The notes under the pieces were generated by a model that had not been told where the DNA came from, made no database searches, and was given only the letters and a program-made list of their open reading frames with translations. From JASHVB01 sp049522565 (lineage in GTDB: Bacteria > Pseudomonadota > Alphaproteobacteria > Acetobacterales > Acetobacteraceae), in assembly GCA_049522565.1 (NCBI GenBank), contig JBEKNT010000442.1:1-5448 (forward strand): 5,448 bases of DNA, in the 5' to 3' direction. The translations under genes were made by a program, and so were the position numbers. Positions 1 to 5,397 of the stretch are shown here, piece by piece; position 1 is the first letter of the stretch; the number at the start of each line of letters is the position of its first letter.

Positions 1-285
1 CGAGTTGCCATAGGTCGACTCGAGGTATTCCAGCTTGGCGTCGAACACCTTGGCGATGTCCTTGGCCATGTCGATGCAGGCGCCGCTCCATTCGCCGGTG
101 GCGAGGTCCTTCTGGAAATACGGCAATTCACCCGGCAGGGCGGCGATGCGCAGCACCTTGGTGCGGCGGATGCGGTCGAACGCGGACTCGTTCGCCGACT
201 GCGCCCGCGCGGCCGGGATCAGCGCGGCGGCGGGCAACAAGGCCGCGGCGCCGGCCAGGGCGCGGCGGCCCACGTGATTGGTCAT
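1..285 (-). CDS. Periplasmic substrate-binding protein, polar amino-acid ABC transporter type (family 3), N-terminal part
   Basis: Only the first 95 codons are present; the gene runs off the left edge of the window. Residues 1-28 form an export signal: Arg7-Arg8 followed by Ala-Leu-Ala, a long Ala/Leu stretch, then an Ala-Arg-Ala cleavage site before Gln29. The twin arginines suggest Tat export, but the motif is weak and Sec export is possible. The mature part starts with a short linker, then KVLRIAALPGELPYF and a GEWSGACIDMAKDIAK segment. This is the usual first strand and first helix of family 3 solute-binding proteins, which capture amino acids or similar small polar ligands for an ABC importer. 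The ligand cannot be told from this fragment. I chose the ATG at 285 rather than the in-frame ATG at 294 because an AAGGAG ribosome site lies 9 bases before the former and directly abuts the latter. The permease and ATPase genes would be expected outside the window. Confidence 0.82.
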   Translation of the reverse strand, partial: MTNHVGRRALAGAAALLPAAALIPAARAQSANESAFDRIRRTKVLRIAALPGELPYFQKDLATGEWSGACIDMAKDIAKVFDAKLEYLESTYGNS

Positions 286-567
286 GGGGTCCATCTCCTT
301 TTCGTTGGGCCATCCCTGGAGCGCAGACTAGCAGCATGTGGGGGCTTGCTGCACAGGGGTTGCGGAGGGGGCGGACGCCTGCCGCGCGGCGCGTCAACGA
401 ATTGTTGGGATTCGTCGCCCCAGAATGCGAACGCCGGCCGGGAGTGACCCCGACCGGCGTTCAGAAGCAGAGAAGCAGCGTGTAACCATTGCAATCTCCC
501 GTCCTGCACAACGGTGATCGTGTGCGTAAGCGACAAGGCCACTGTGAATGCCCCTGCCCTGCGCTGC
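286..567. other. Intergenic stretch upstream of the binding-protein gene
   Basis: No convincing gene lies here. The last 20 bases before the binding-protein start carry its AAGGAG ribosome site. A 6-bp inverted repeat (GCAGCA at 331-336, TGCTGC at 347-352) sits about 50 bases upstream of the start and could be an operator or part of the leader, but it is short. I could not find a convincing -35/-10 pair for the binding-protein gene. A TTGACG hexamer near 391-396 (minus strand) has no good partner at normal spacing. A tandem AGAAGCAG duplication occupies 463-478. The strong hairpin at 429-462 is listed separately. Confidence 0.5.
429..462 (-). terminator. Strong hairpin, possible terminator without a clear T-tract
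   Basis: The sequence GAACGCCGGCCGGG pairs with its downstream partner over 14 positions with a single C-A mismatch, around a 6-base loop (AGTGAC). It is followed on neither strand by a true T-run; on the minus strand the next bases are GCATTCTGG. It lies about 105 bases beyond the stop of the FAH-like remnant and about 140 bases before the binding-protein start, on the strand along which all nearby genes run. It may therefore end transcription arriving from the remnant or from the alaX operon, or be a relic of the lost gene's terminator. A dispersed repeat is the other possibility. Confidence 0.4.
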
Positions 568-756
568 TCAACACGACATCGCCGTCTCGACCGCACCAAT
601 TCCGGCGAACTCGACACGGATGCGATCGCCTGGCGGCAGGCTCCGGTCGGCATCCACGACTTTCCCCCGCGCGGGCGGCACAGTCGTAGATGGCGGGCCT
701 TCGCCCGTCATGACGATCGTGGCGGTCGGTGGGATCGATCCGTCAGAGTCAGAACA
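568..756 (-). pseudogene. Remnant: C-terminal end of a fumarylacetoacetate hydrolase (FAH)-family enzyme
   Basis: One minus-strand frame is open for 62 codons from just after a TAA (757-759) to a TGA (568-570). It reads as the last part of an FAH-family protein: TATIVMTGEGPP, then a connecting stretch, then LPPGDRIRVEFAGIGAVE. In this family the C-terminus typically has a hydrophobic strand ending in TGTG or TGTP, then L-x-PGD-x-V/I-x-V/I-E-x-x-G-I-G. Family members cleave or isomerise 2-oxo acids and acylpyruvates in aromatic and sugar-acid breakdown. Full-length enzymes are about 200-300 residues, so most of the protein, including the metal-binding core, is absent. Only 57 bases separate the upstream stop from the alaX stop, leaving no room for the missing part. 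No good start codon or ribosome site precedes the fragment. I therefore call it a truncated relic, probably left by deletion or rearrangement. The family call rests on motif recall; a chance open frame in GC-rich DNA is possible. Confidence 0.5.
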
Positions 757-764
757 TTAGCCTG

Positions 765-782
765 CCCCGGTTTACGCCGGGG
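765..782 (-). terminator. Small hairpin just downstream of alaX, possible terminator
   Basis: CCCCGG at 765-770 pairs perfectly with CCGGGG at 777-782 around a 6-base loop. It begins 31 bases after the alaX stop codon on the minus strand, a normal position for an intrinsic terminator. No T-tract follows (the next minus-strand bases are CAGGCTAATG), so it would be a weak terminator or an RNA 3'-end stabiliser. Confidence 0.35.
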
Positions 783-813
783 TCGGCGAGCTGGTCCGCT
801 CCTCGCCGCGCGC

Positions 814-1527
814 TCAGGCCGGTGCGATGATGATGCGGCGGTTCTGCTTGCCCTTGTTCTCGATCTTCACAACGGCGATGCGGCCGATCTCGCCGGTGCG
901 CGCGACATGCGTGCCGCCGCAGGGCTGCAAATCCACCGGCGCATTGCCGTCGCCGATGCGCATCAGCCGCAACCGGCCGCTGCCGCGCGGCGGCTGCACC
1001 GACATGGTGCGGACGAGGTCGGGATTGGCGTCCAGCACCGCGTCGTCCACCCATTCGATGCGCACCGGGTGATCCGCCTCGATCAGCGCGTTCAGCCCGG
1101 CCTCGACGGCCTCTTTCGGCGGTGGATTGGGCAGGTCGAAATCCAGCCGCGAGCGATCCGCGCCGACCGAGCCGCCGGTCACCGCGGCACCCTTGATCAC
1201 GGTGCACAGCAGATGCAGCGCGGTGTGCATCCGCATCAGCTTGTAGCGGCGGTCCCAGTCGATCTCGGCCTGCACTGTCGCGCCGACCGGCGGCAGCGCG
1301 GCGCCAGGTGCGGGCAGGTGCAGGATCGTGTCGCCGTCGCCCTTCACGGTGTCGGCGACCGGCGTCTCGCCGCCGTCCCAGCGCAGCACGCCGGTGTCGC
1401 CCGGCTGGCCGCCGCCGCGGGCGTAAAACACCGTGCGGTCGAGCACGATGCCCTCCGGCGCGCTGGCCTGCACCGTTGCGGCGGTGGCGCGCAGATGCGG
1501 ATCGTCCTGGAACAGTTTTTCGGTCAT
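814..1527 (-). CDS. alaX: Alanyl-tRNA editing protein, AlaX family
   Basis: This 237-residue protein is a free-standing homologue of the editing domain of alanyl-tRNA synthetase. Such proteins hydrolyse wrongly charged tRNA, chiefly Ser-tRNA(Ala), in the cytoplasm and so protect translation fidelity. The family's zinc site is complete: an HTALH motif (His101, His105) and a CGGTH motif (Cys203, His207). The N-terminal part has the glycine-rich FYARGGGQPGDTG segment (34-46) typical of AlaX-M and the synthetase second domain. The length fits the medium-sized AlaX-M class; there is no aminoacylation domain and no long C-terminal extension. The reading frame stays open upstream to 1755, but I chose the ATG at 1527 because a GGAGGA ribosome site lies 4 bases before it. 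Its ATGA overlaps the stop of the Nudix gene by 4 bases, so the two are very likely cotranscribed and translationally coupled. Specificity (Ser, Gly or another amino acid) cannot be decided by eye. Confidence 0.93.
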   Translation of the reverse strand: MTEKLFQDDPHLRATAATVQASAPEGIVLDRTVFYARGGGQPGDTGVLRWDGGETPVADTVKGDGDTILHLPAPGAALPPVGATVQAEIDWDRRYKLMRMHTALHLLCTVIKGAAVTGGSVGADRSRLDFDLPNPPPKEAVEAGLNALIEADHPVRIEWVDDAVLDANPDLVRTMSVQPPRGSGRLRLMRIGDGNAPVDLQPCGGTHVARTGEIGRIAVVKIENKGKQNRRIIIAPA

Positions 1528-2171
1528 GCGGTCCTCCACGCGGCGCGCATCGCGTCGTGCCGCGCCGCCAGCCATAGCAGACCGATGGTCGTCACCGAAT
1601 TGGCGAAACGCCCGGCGAGCGCAGCCTCGATCGCCCGGGACGCGGGCCAGATGCGGGTGCGGATGTCCTCGTGTTCGTCCGCCAGGCCGGTAATGCCGAC
1701 GATGCCGTCGGCATCGGCCGGCGGCGCGACGACGCGGCCGAGATACAGCGCGCATCGTTCGTCAGCACCGCCGGGGGTGAGCAGAAAATCACCGATCGGG
1801 TGGAGGGTGGTGACCGGGAGGGCCATCTCCTCCAGCATTTCCCGGCGTGCGGTTTGCTCCGGGGCTTCGCCCGCGTCGCACAGGCCGGCGGGGAGTTCCA
1901 CCAGCACCGGATCGATGCCGGCGGCCAGGGCGGGCAGCCGGAATTGCTCGATCAGCACGACCTGGTCGCTGTCCGGGTCGTACGGCAACACCGCGGCGGC
2001 GCGGCCACGGCGCCAGAGTTCCCAGGTGCGCGTGCCGGATAGGGCGCCATCGAAGCGGCGGTGGCGGAAACGGACGACGTCGAGCGGAAAACGCCCGTCC
2101 CAGACGCGCTGCTGGGATTCTATCCGGGTGTCGGGATTTGGTTCGACCGGGGGGTGGGTGCGTGGGTTCAT
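1524..2171 (-). CDS. Nudix hydrolase, ADP-ribose pyrophosphatase type
   Basis: The 215-residue product carries a Nudix box at 96-118: Gly96, Glu102, then Arg110-Glu111-Met-Leu-Glu114-Glu115, the residues that bind the catalytic magnesium. The glycine normally found near the box's end is Ala117. Ahead of it lie VVLIEQFRLPA (71-81) and VELPAG (91-96); after it comes a LLTPGGADE segment (130-138). These resemble the Q-[YF]-R, E-x-PAG and SPG-x-x-x-E elements of the ADP-ribose pyrophosphatase (NudF/YffH) group. Those enzymes split ADP-ribose or related nucleoside diphosphates into AMP and a sugar phosphate. The exact substrate is uncertain. I chose the ATG at 2171: homology-like sequence begins soon after it and a good promoter lies just upstream. 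An in-frame GTG at 2264 would add a 31-residue, low-complexity, Arg-rich tail with no family character. No Shine-Dalgarno sequence precedes the ATG. The gene is first in the operon with alaX. Confidence 0.88.
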   Translation of the reverse strand: MNPRTHPPVEPNPDTRIESQQRVWDGRFPLDVVRFRHRRFDGALSGTRTWELWRRGRAAAVLPYDPDSDQVVLIEQFRLPALAAGIDPVLVELPAGLCDAGEAPEQTARREMLEEMALPVTTLHPIGDFLLTPGGADERCALYLGRVVAPPADADGIVGITGLADEHEDIRTRIWPASRAIEAALAGRFANSVTTIGLLWLAARHDAMRAAWRTA

Positions 2172-2177
2172 CGGACG

Positions 2178-2206
2178 AGTGTAGGGGAGTGGCGCGCGCG
2201 GGTCAG
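2178..2206 (-). promoter_or_regulatory. Candidate sigma-70 promoter of the Nudix-alaX operon, possibly leaderless
   Basis: On the minus strand CTGACC (2206-2201) is followed after exactly 17 bases by TACACT (2183-2178); each matches the housekeeping consensus in 4 of 6 positions. The -10 element ends only 6 bases before the Nudix ATG, so transcription would begin at or next to the A of the start codon. The absence of any ribosome-binding sequence before that ATG fits a leaderless message. The prediction is by eye in GC-rich DNA and is moderate in strength. Confidence 0.45.
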
Positions 2207-2318
2207 CAGTGCGGGCAGGGTCGCCTGCGTCACCACCGCGATAGCGTCGATCCCGCTTGGTCACGCCACCCGTGATTGCGAGTTGACCACCGGCCGGGGC
2301 AGCCGACCCGCCCTGAAT

Positions 2319-2446
2319 GAAACAGTCGGGTCGTCATGGAGAAGGAGGCTCCCCCTCCCCTTGAGGGAGCGGGTTGGGGGGAGGGGGTCACGCGGCACGA
2401 ACCCCTCCCCCAACCCCCTCCCTCAAGGGGAGGGGGAGACTGTTTC
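2319..2446. repeat. Palindromic G/C-rich repeat element with 9-bp matching ends; likely terminator of the transporter operon
   Basis: Two arms, 2349-2386 and 2402-2438, are inverted copies differing by one substitution and one extra G, separated by about 15 bases. Each arm combines C-runs, a central TTGAGGGAG and G-runs. Outside the arms, GAAACAGTC at 2319-2327 recurs inverted at 2438-2446; on the left it is separated from the arm by 22 extra bases, on the right it joins directly. The whole 128-bp unit therefore looks like a small element with matching ends, of which the left side has gained an insertion or the right side has lost one. From general recall, similar CCCCTCCCCTTGAGGGAGGGG sequences are scattered between genes in GC-rich proteobacteria. 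Its right end is 15 bases beyond the MFS stop codon, so as RNA it would form a very stable hairpin there and probably stop or protect the transporter mRNA. There is no coding capacity and no visible target-site duplication. Confidence 0.75.
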
Positions 2447-2461
2447 TTGCCATTGCAGGGC

Positions 2462-3697
2462 TCATGCGCCCGGCGCCTCGCGTTCGGCGGTTTCCGGCAT
2501 CTGCAGGGCGAAGACGACCAGGGCCACGAGCGCGGCGCCGCCGGCGGCGAGAAAGGCGGCGCTGTATCCGAAGTGGTCGACGATCACGCCGGCGGCCAGC
2601 CCGCTGCACGAGGCGCCAATCCCCTGGACCGTCGCGATGGCGCCTTGGGCCAGGTTGTAGCGTCCGGTGCCGCGCATGATATCCGCGATCACCAGGGGCG
2701 TGAGGGCGCCGAATATCCCGGCACCGACTCCATCCAGCACCTGGACGCCGATCAGCCAGAAGCTGTTGTCGGAGAGGGTGTAAAGCACGGCGCGGAGGGG
2801 CAGGACGGCGAACCCCGCCAGGAACAACGGCTTGCGTCCCCAGGTGTCGGCGGTGCGTCCTACCAGCAGGGCGATCGGCAGCATCACCAGTTGCGCGGCG
2901 ATGATGCAGGTCGACATCATGGCCGTCGCTTCTTTGGGATGGGCGGTTGCCAGCTTCTGTCCCACCAGAGGCAGCAGCGCCGCATTGGCGAGATGGAACA
3001 GCATGACGCACAAACCGAAGATGACCAGCGGGCGGGACTTGAACAGGATGCCGTAGCCGGCGGCACTGACTTGGGTCTCGGCCGCGTCCGCATCCTCACG
3101 CAGGTCGCGTGCCCTGTCGTAGTCAATGGCGGCGGCTGGGATGGACAGCACCGCCAGGCCGGCGAGCACGGTGAAGACCGGAACGAGAAGAAACACGGCG
3201 CGCTGGGAAAATGCATAGCCGACCGCGCCGGCGGCCACGGCGATGGCGACGTTGCCCGCATGGTCGAACGCCGAGTTGCGTCCCATACGCCTGGCAAGCC
3301 GTTTTCGGGTATACAGACCCAAGGTCACCGCCGCGACCGCGGGACCGAACACGTCGCCGACAACCGCCATCAGGCTGTTGGCAATCGCCACCGGCCAGAA
3401 GCGCGGCATGGCGAAGATCACGATGGCCCCGAGCGCCAGCACGGCCAGCGCCACGACGATCGCGCCTCGCTTGGCGTGGGTCTCGTCGATCGCCGCGCCG
3501 ATCGGCGTCTGGATCGACAGGCCGAGCAAACCGCCCACGGTCGTCACCAGGCCAACCTCGGATTGGCTCCAGTGCTGCTGGGTGACCAGGAACACGTTCA
3601 GGTAGGGCCCGAGCGCCCCGCGCACGTCGGCGAGCAGGAAATTGACGGCGTCGAGCGAGCGCGGCCGGAAGCGACCTCTCTGCGCGACCGGCGTCAT
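2462..3697 (-). CDS. Major facilitator superfamily (MFS) transporter
   Basis: The 411-residue product has about twelve hydrophobic helices arranged as two groups of six (roughly residues 20-190 and 223-399), joined by a charged cytoplasmic loop at about 191-222. The motif GRTADTWGRKP at 280-290, between helices 8 and 9, is a clear MFS motif A (G-x3-D-x2-GRK type). Its counterpart between helices 2 and 3 (PIGAAIDETHAKRG, 65-78) is degenerate. MFS proteins move small solutes through the inner membrane, driven by proton or other gradients. The substrate is not evident, and I cannot place the protein in a named subfamily. The frame is open far upstream, but the ATG at 3697 is the sensible start: it overlaps the stop of the preceding permease as ATGA, and upstream residues are antisense-like. 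Only a weak GGA precedes it, so translation probably depends on coupling to the permease gene. A large palindrome follows the stop. Confidence 0.9.
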   Translation of the reverse strand: MTPVAQRGRFRPRSLDAVNFLLADVRGALGPYLNVFLVTQQHWSQSEVGLVTTVGGLLGLSIQTPIGAAIDETHAKRGAIVVALAVLALGAIVIFAMPRFWPVAIANSLMAVVGDVFGPAVAAVTLGLYTRKRLARRMGRNSAFDHAGNVAIAVAAGAVGYAFSQRAVFLLVPVFTVLAGLAVLSIPAAAIDYDRARDLREDADAAETQVSAAGYGILFKSRPLVIFGLCVMLFHLANAALLPLVGQKLATAHPKEATAMMSTCIIAAQLVMLPIALLVGRTADTWGRKPLFLAGFAVLPLRAVLYTLSDNSFWLIGVQVLDGVGAGIFGALTPLVIADIMRGTGRYNLAQGAIATVQGIGASCSGLAAGVIVDHFGYSAAFLAAGGAALVALVVFALQMPETAEREAPGA

Positions 3698-5049
3698 AGA
3701 CACATCCAAAGCGTGCCGATCACGAGGGTGATGACGGTGAGCGGTGCGCCGACCCGGAAGTAGTCCCAGAAGCTGATCGTGACCCCGCGGGTGGCGGCCT
3801 TCTGCACCACGATCAGGTTGGCGATGGAACCAAGAATGGTGAAATTGCCCGCCAGAGTGGACGCCATGGCGACGGTCAACCAGGCGGTGGCGTGATCCGG
3901 CAAGGCTGCAACGAAAGGCTTCAGCATCAGCACCGCCGGCACGTTGCTGACCAGGTTCGACAGCACGGCCGTCACCGCGCTCAGGATGGGGGTCTGATCG
4001 AGGTGCAGGCGGATGACGCGCGCCACCAGGTCGGGCGTGAGCAGCGCGCGCTGCGCGCCGGCAACGATGATGAACAGTCCGGCGAACATCAGCAGCAGCG
4101 ACCAATCGATCTCGGCATAGACTCGCTCGCTCTTGACGCGCCGGGTCAGCAGCAGAAGGCCCCCGATGATGATGGCCGCCTTGGCCGGTTTCTGTCCCAT
4201 GAAGAACAGCGCCACCATCACGGCGGTTGCCAGCAGCGCACGCGCGATAAGCACGCGATTGACACGGATGTTCACCTTCGCCGCCGTCATTCGGCCGCCG
4301 CCGGCGAATTCCTCGCGGTGGAACAGGGCCACCAATCCGACGGTGATGACCAGTCCGACCAGCGCGACCGGCCCAAGCGCCAGGGCGAACGTCGCGTAGG
4401 GGATCTGCGAGAAGCTGCCGATCATGATATTCTGCGGGTTGCCGGTAATCGTGGCGGTCGATCCGACGTTGGAGGCCATCGCCACCGCCAGCAGGTAGGG
4501 AACCGGCTTGCGGCCCATGCGCAGGGTCAGTTCCAGGACCAGCGGGGCAAGCACCAGGCAGATCGCGTCATTGACCAGGAAGGCCGAGAAGATGCCCGAC
4601 GTGGCGGTGACCGCGCACAGCAGGATCATCGGTCGTTTCGCATGCTCGATGATCCATGTCGTGGCGACGGCAAAGAAGCCGGACAGGCGCAGACTGGCCA
4701 CGACGATCATCATGCCGAGCAGCAATGTGATGGTGTCGAGGTCGATCGCCTTGTAGGCATCTTCCAGCGACAGCACGCCGGAGGCGACCATGAGGCCGGC
4801 ACCCACCAGCGCCACGCCGGCGCGATCGATGCTGAGTCCCGGTATCTTGCCAATGGCGAGGGCCAGATAGCTTGCGACGAAGATGGCGAGGGCCGCGACC
4901 TTCCTGGTGTCCGCATCGAGCCTGGGGCTGGCCGGTAGCAGGCTCGGCGCCAGGGCGGCAATCACGCTGACGATGACGACCAGGACAACCAGCGCGACCG
5001 CCACAATTCCTGGCCAGCGGCGCCGTTGCGCGGGCGCAATAGACTTCAT
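3694..5049 (-). CDS. ArsB/NhaD-superfamily (SLC13/YbiR-like) permease
   Basis: This 451-residue integral membrane protein has an N-terminal anchor helix (about 13-39) and some ten further hydrophobic segments. It shows the two-fold repeat of the ion-transporter superfamily: FLVNDAICLVLAP (157-169) with ASNVGSTATITGNPQNIMIG (192-211) in the first half, and LSNLVSNVPAVLML (363-376) with ASTLAGNFTILGSIANLIVV (396-415) in the second. In known members, such as ArsB, NhaD and the SLC13 carriers, these Asn/Ser/Thr-rich hairpins line the substrate and sodium sites. Members carry arsenite, citrate, dicarboxylates, sulfate or exchange sodium for protons; the sequence alone does not say which applies here. 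The protein seems complete. The ATG at 5049 is the first in frame, with a weak GGA about 9 bases upstream. It is first in an operon with the MFS gene (4-base overlap) and is divergent from moeA. Confidence 0.9.
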   Translation of the reverse strand: MKSIAPAQRRRWPGIVAVALVVLVVIVSVIAALAPSLLPASPRLDADTRKVAALAIFVASYLALAIGKIPGLSIDRAGVALVGAGLMVASGVLSLEDAYKAIDLDTITLLLGMMIVVASLRLSGFFAVATTWIIEHAKRPMILLCAVTATSGIFSAFLVNDAICLVLAPLVLELTLRMGRKPVPYLLAVAMASNVGSTATITGNPQNIMIGSFSQIPYATFALALGPVALVGLVITVGLVALFHREEFAGGGRMTAAKVNIRVNRVLIARALLATAVMVALFFMGQKPAKAAIIIGGLLLLTRRVKSERVYAEIDWSLLLMFAGLFIIVAGAQRALLTPDLVARVIRLHLDQTPILSAVTAVLSNLVSNVPAVLMLKPFVAALPDHATAWLTVAMASTLAGNFTILGSIANLIVVQKAATRGVTISFWDYFRVGAPLTVITLVIGTLWMCL

Positions 5050-5397
5050 CTGCTTGTTCCGCGGCCGGCCATCGCCGGGGTGGGCTGACGATCACGCATC
5101 TATCTTCTGGATCTCCGGCCGCGCGACACGTCGGCAACGCAATGGTTGTGCAGCATTTGACCAGTTCGCAACAAGAGATGGAACCCGTGCCATCGTCGGC
5201 CAGCCGGTGCAGGGGTCTGCTGCACCAGCCATGCCGCGAACGTCGGCATTGGTCCGGGCGCCTGGCGAAGCGCCGGCGGCGTGTCCGCGTCGGATCCCCT
5301 GGCGAGGTTCAGACCGGCCCTGGCCGCCGGCGGGCTTGAGGCCGCCCCCGACGCCGCGCACAGTCCCCCTGCCCTCGCCCAACCAGGATCGCCCGCC
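5050..5397. other. Divergent intergenic region between the permease operon and moeA
   Basis: These 348 bases must hold the promoters of both divergent transcription units, but I could not identify a convincing -35/-10 pair for either. Several frames are open here simply because stop codons are rare in GC-rich DNA. Their translations are rich in Arg, Pro and Ala, have no recognisable motif, and lack good ribosome sites. One plus-strand frame ends in an ATGA overlap with moeA, but most of it runs antisense to the permease gene or has no protein character, so I do not call it. A short hairpin at 5206-5226 is listed separately. Confidence 0.5.
5206..5226. promoter_or_regulatory. 7-bp perfect inverted repeat, possible operator or leader hairpin
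   Basis: GGTGCAG at 5206-5212 and CTGCACC at 5220-5226 are perfect inverted copies around a 7-base spacer. The site lies between two divergent genes, about 157 bases from the permease start and 171 bases from moeA, where a repressor or activator site would be reasonable. At this base composition a 7-bp palindrome can occur by chance, so the call is weak. Confidence 0.2.

Noticed and set aside
394..489. A 31-codon minus-strand frame (MVTRCFSASERR...) preceded by GGGAG
   Set aside because: It has a plausible ribosome site, but it spans the strong hairpin at 429-462, has no recognisable character and is short enough to arise by chance.
1528..1755. Upstream extension of the alaX frame to a start at 1755
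   Set aside because: The extension overlaps the Nudix coding sequence in another frame, is Arg-rich, and the internal ATG at 1527 has a GGAGGA ribosome site and an ATGA overlap.
514..2184. A 556-codon open frame on the plus strand
   Set aside because: It runs antisense to alaX and the Nudix gene, which have clear family motifs, and its Arg/Ala/His-rich translation shows no domain. It is a GC-driven shadow frame.
2349..2438. Palindrome considered as a CRISPR repeat or tRNA-like element
   Set aside because: There are only two inverted arms, no direct repeats with spacers, and no cloverleaf features.
2336..3763. A 475-codon plus-strand open frame rich in Gly, His, Gln and Arg
   Set aside because: It is antisense to the MFS gene; the composition is that of a shadow of a membrane protein, with no recognisable motif.
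3892..4938. A 348-codon plus-strand open frame rich in Asp, Gln, His and Arg
   Set aside because: It is the antisense shadow of the permease, whose hydrophobic codons give charged and polar residues on the other strand.
5206..5397. In-frame upstream extension of moeA
   Set aside because: The frame is open for many codons before the ATG at 5398, but the sequence lacks MoeA character, while the ATG has an AGGA site and opens exactly with the family's N-terminus.
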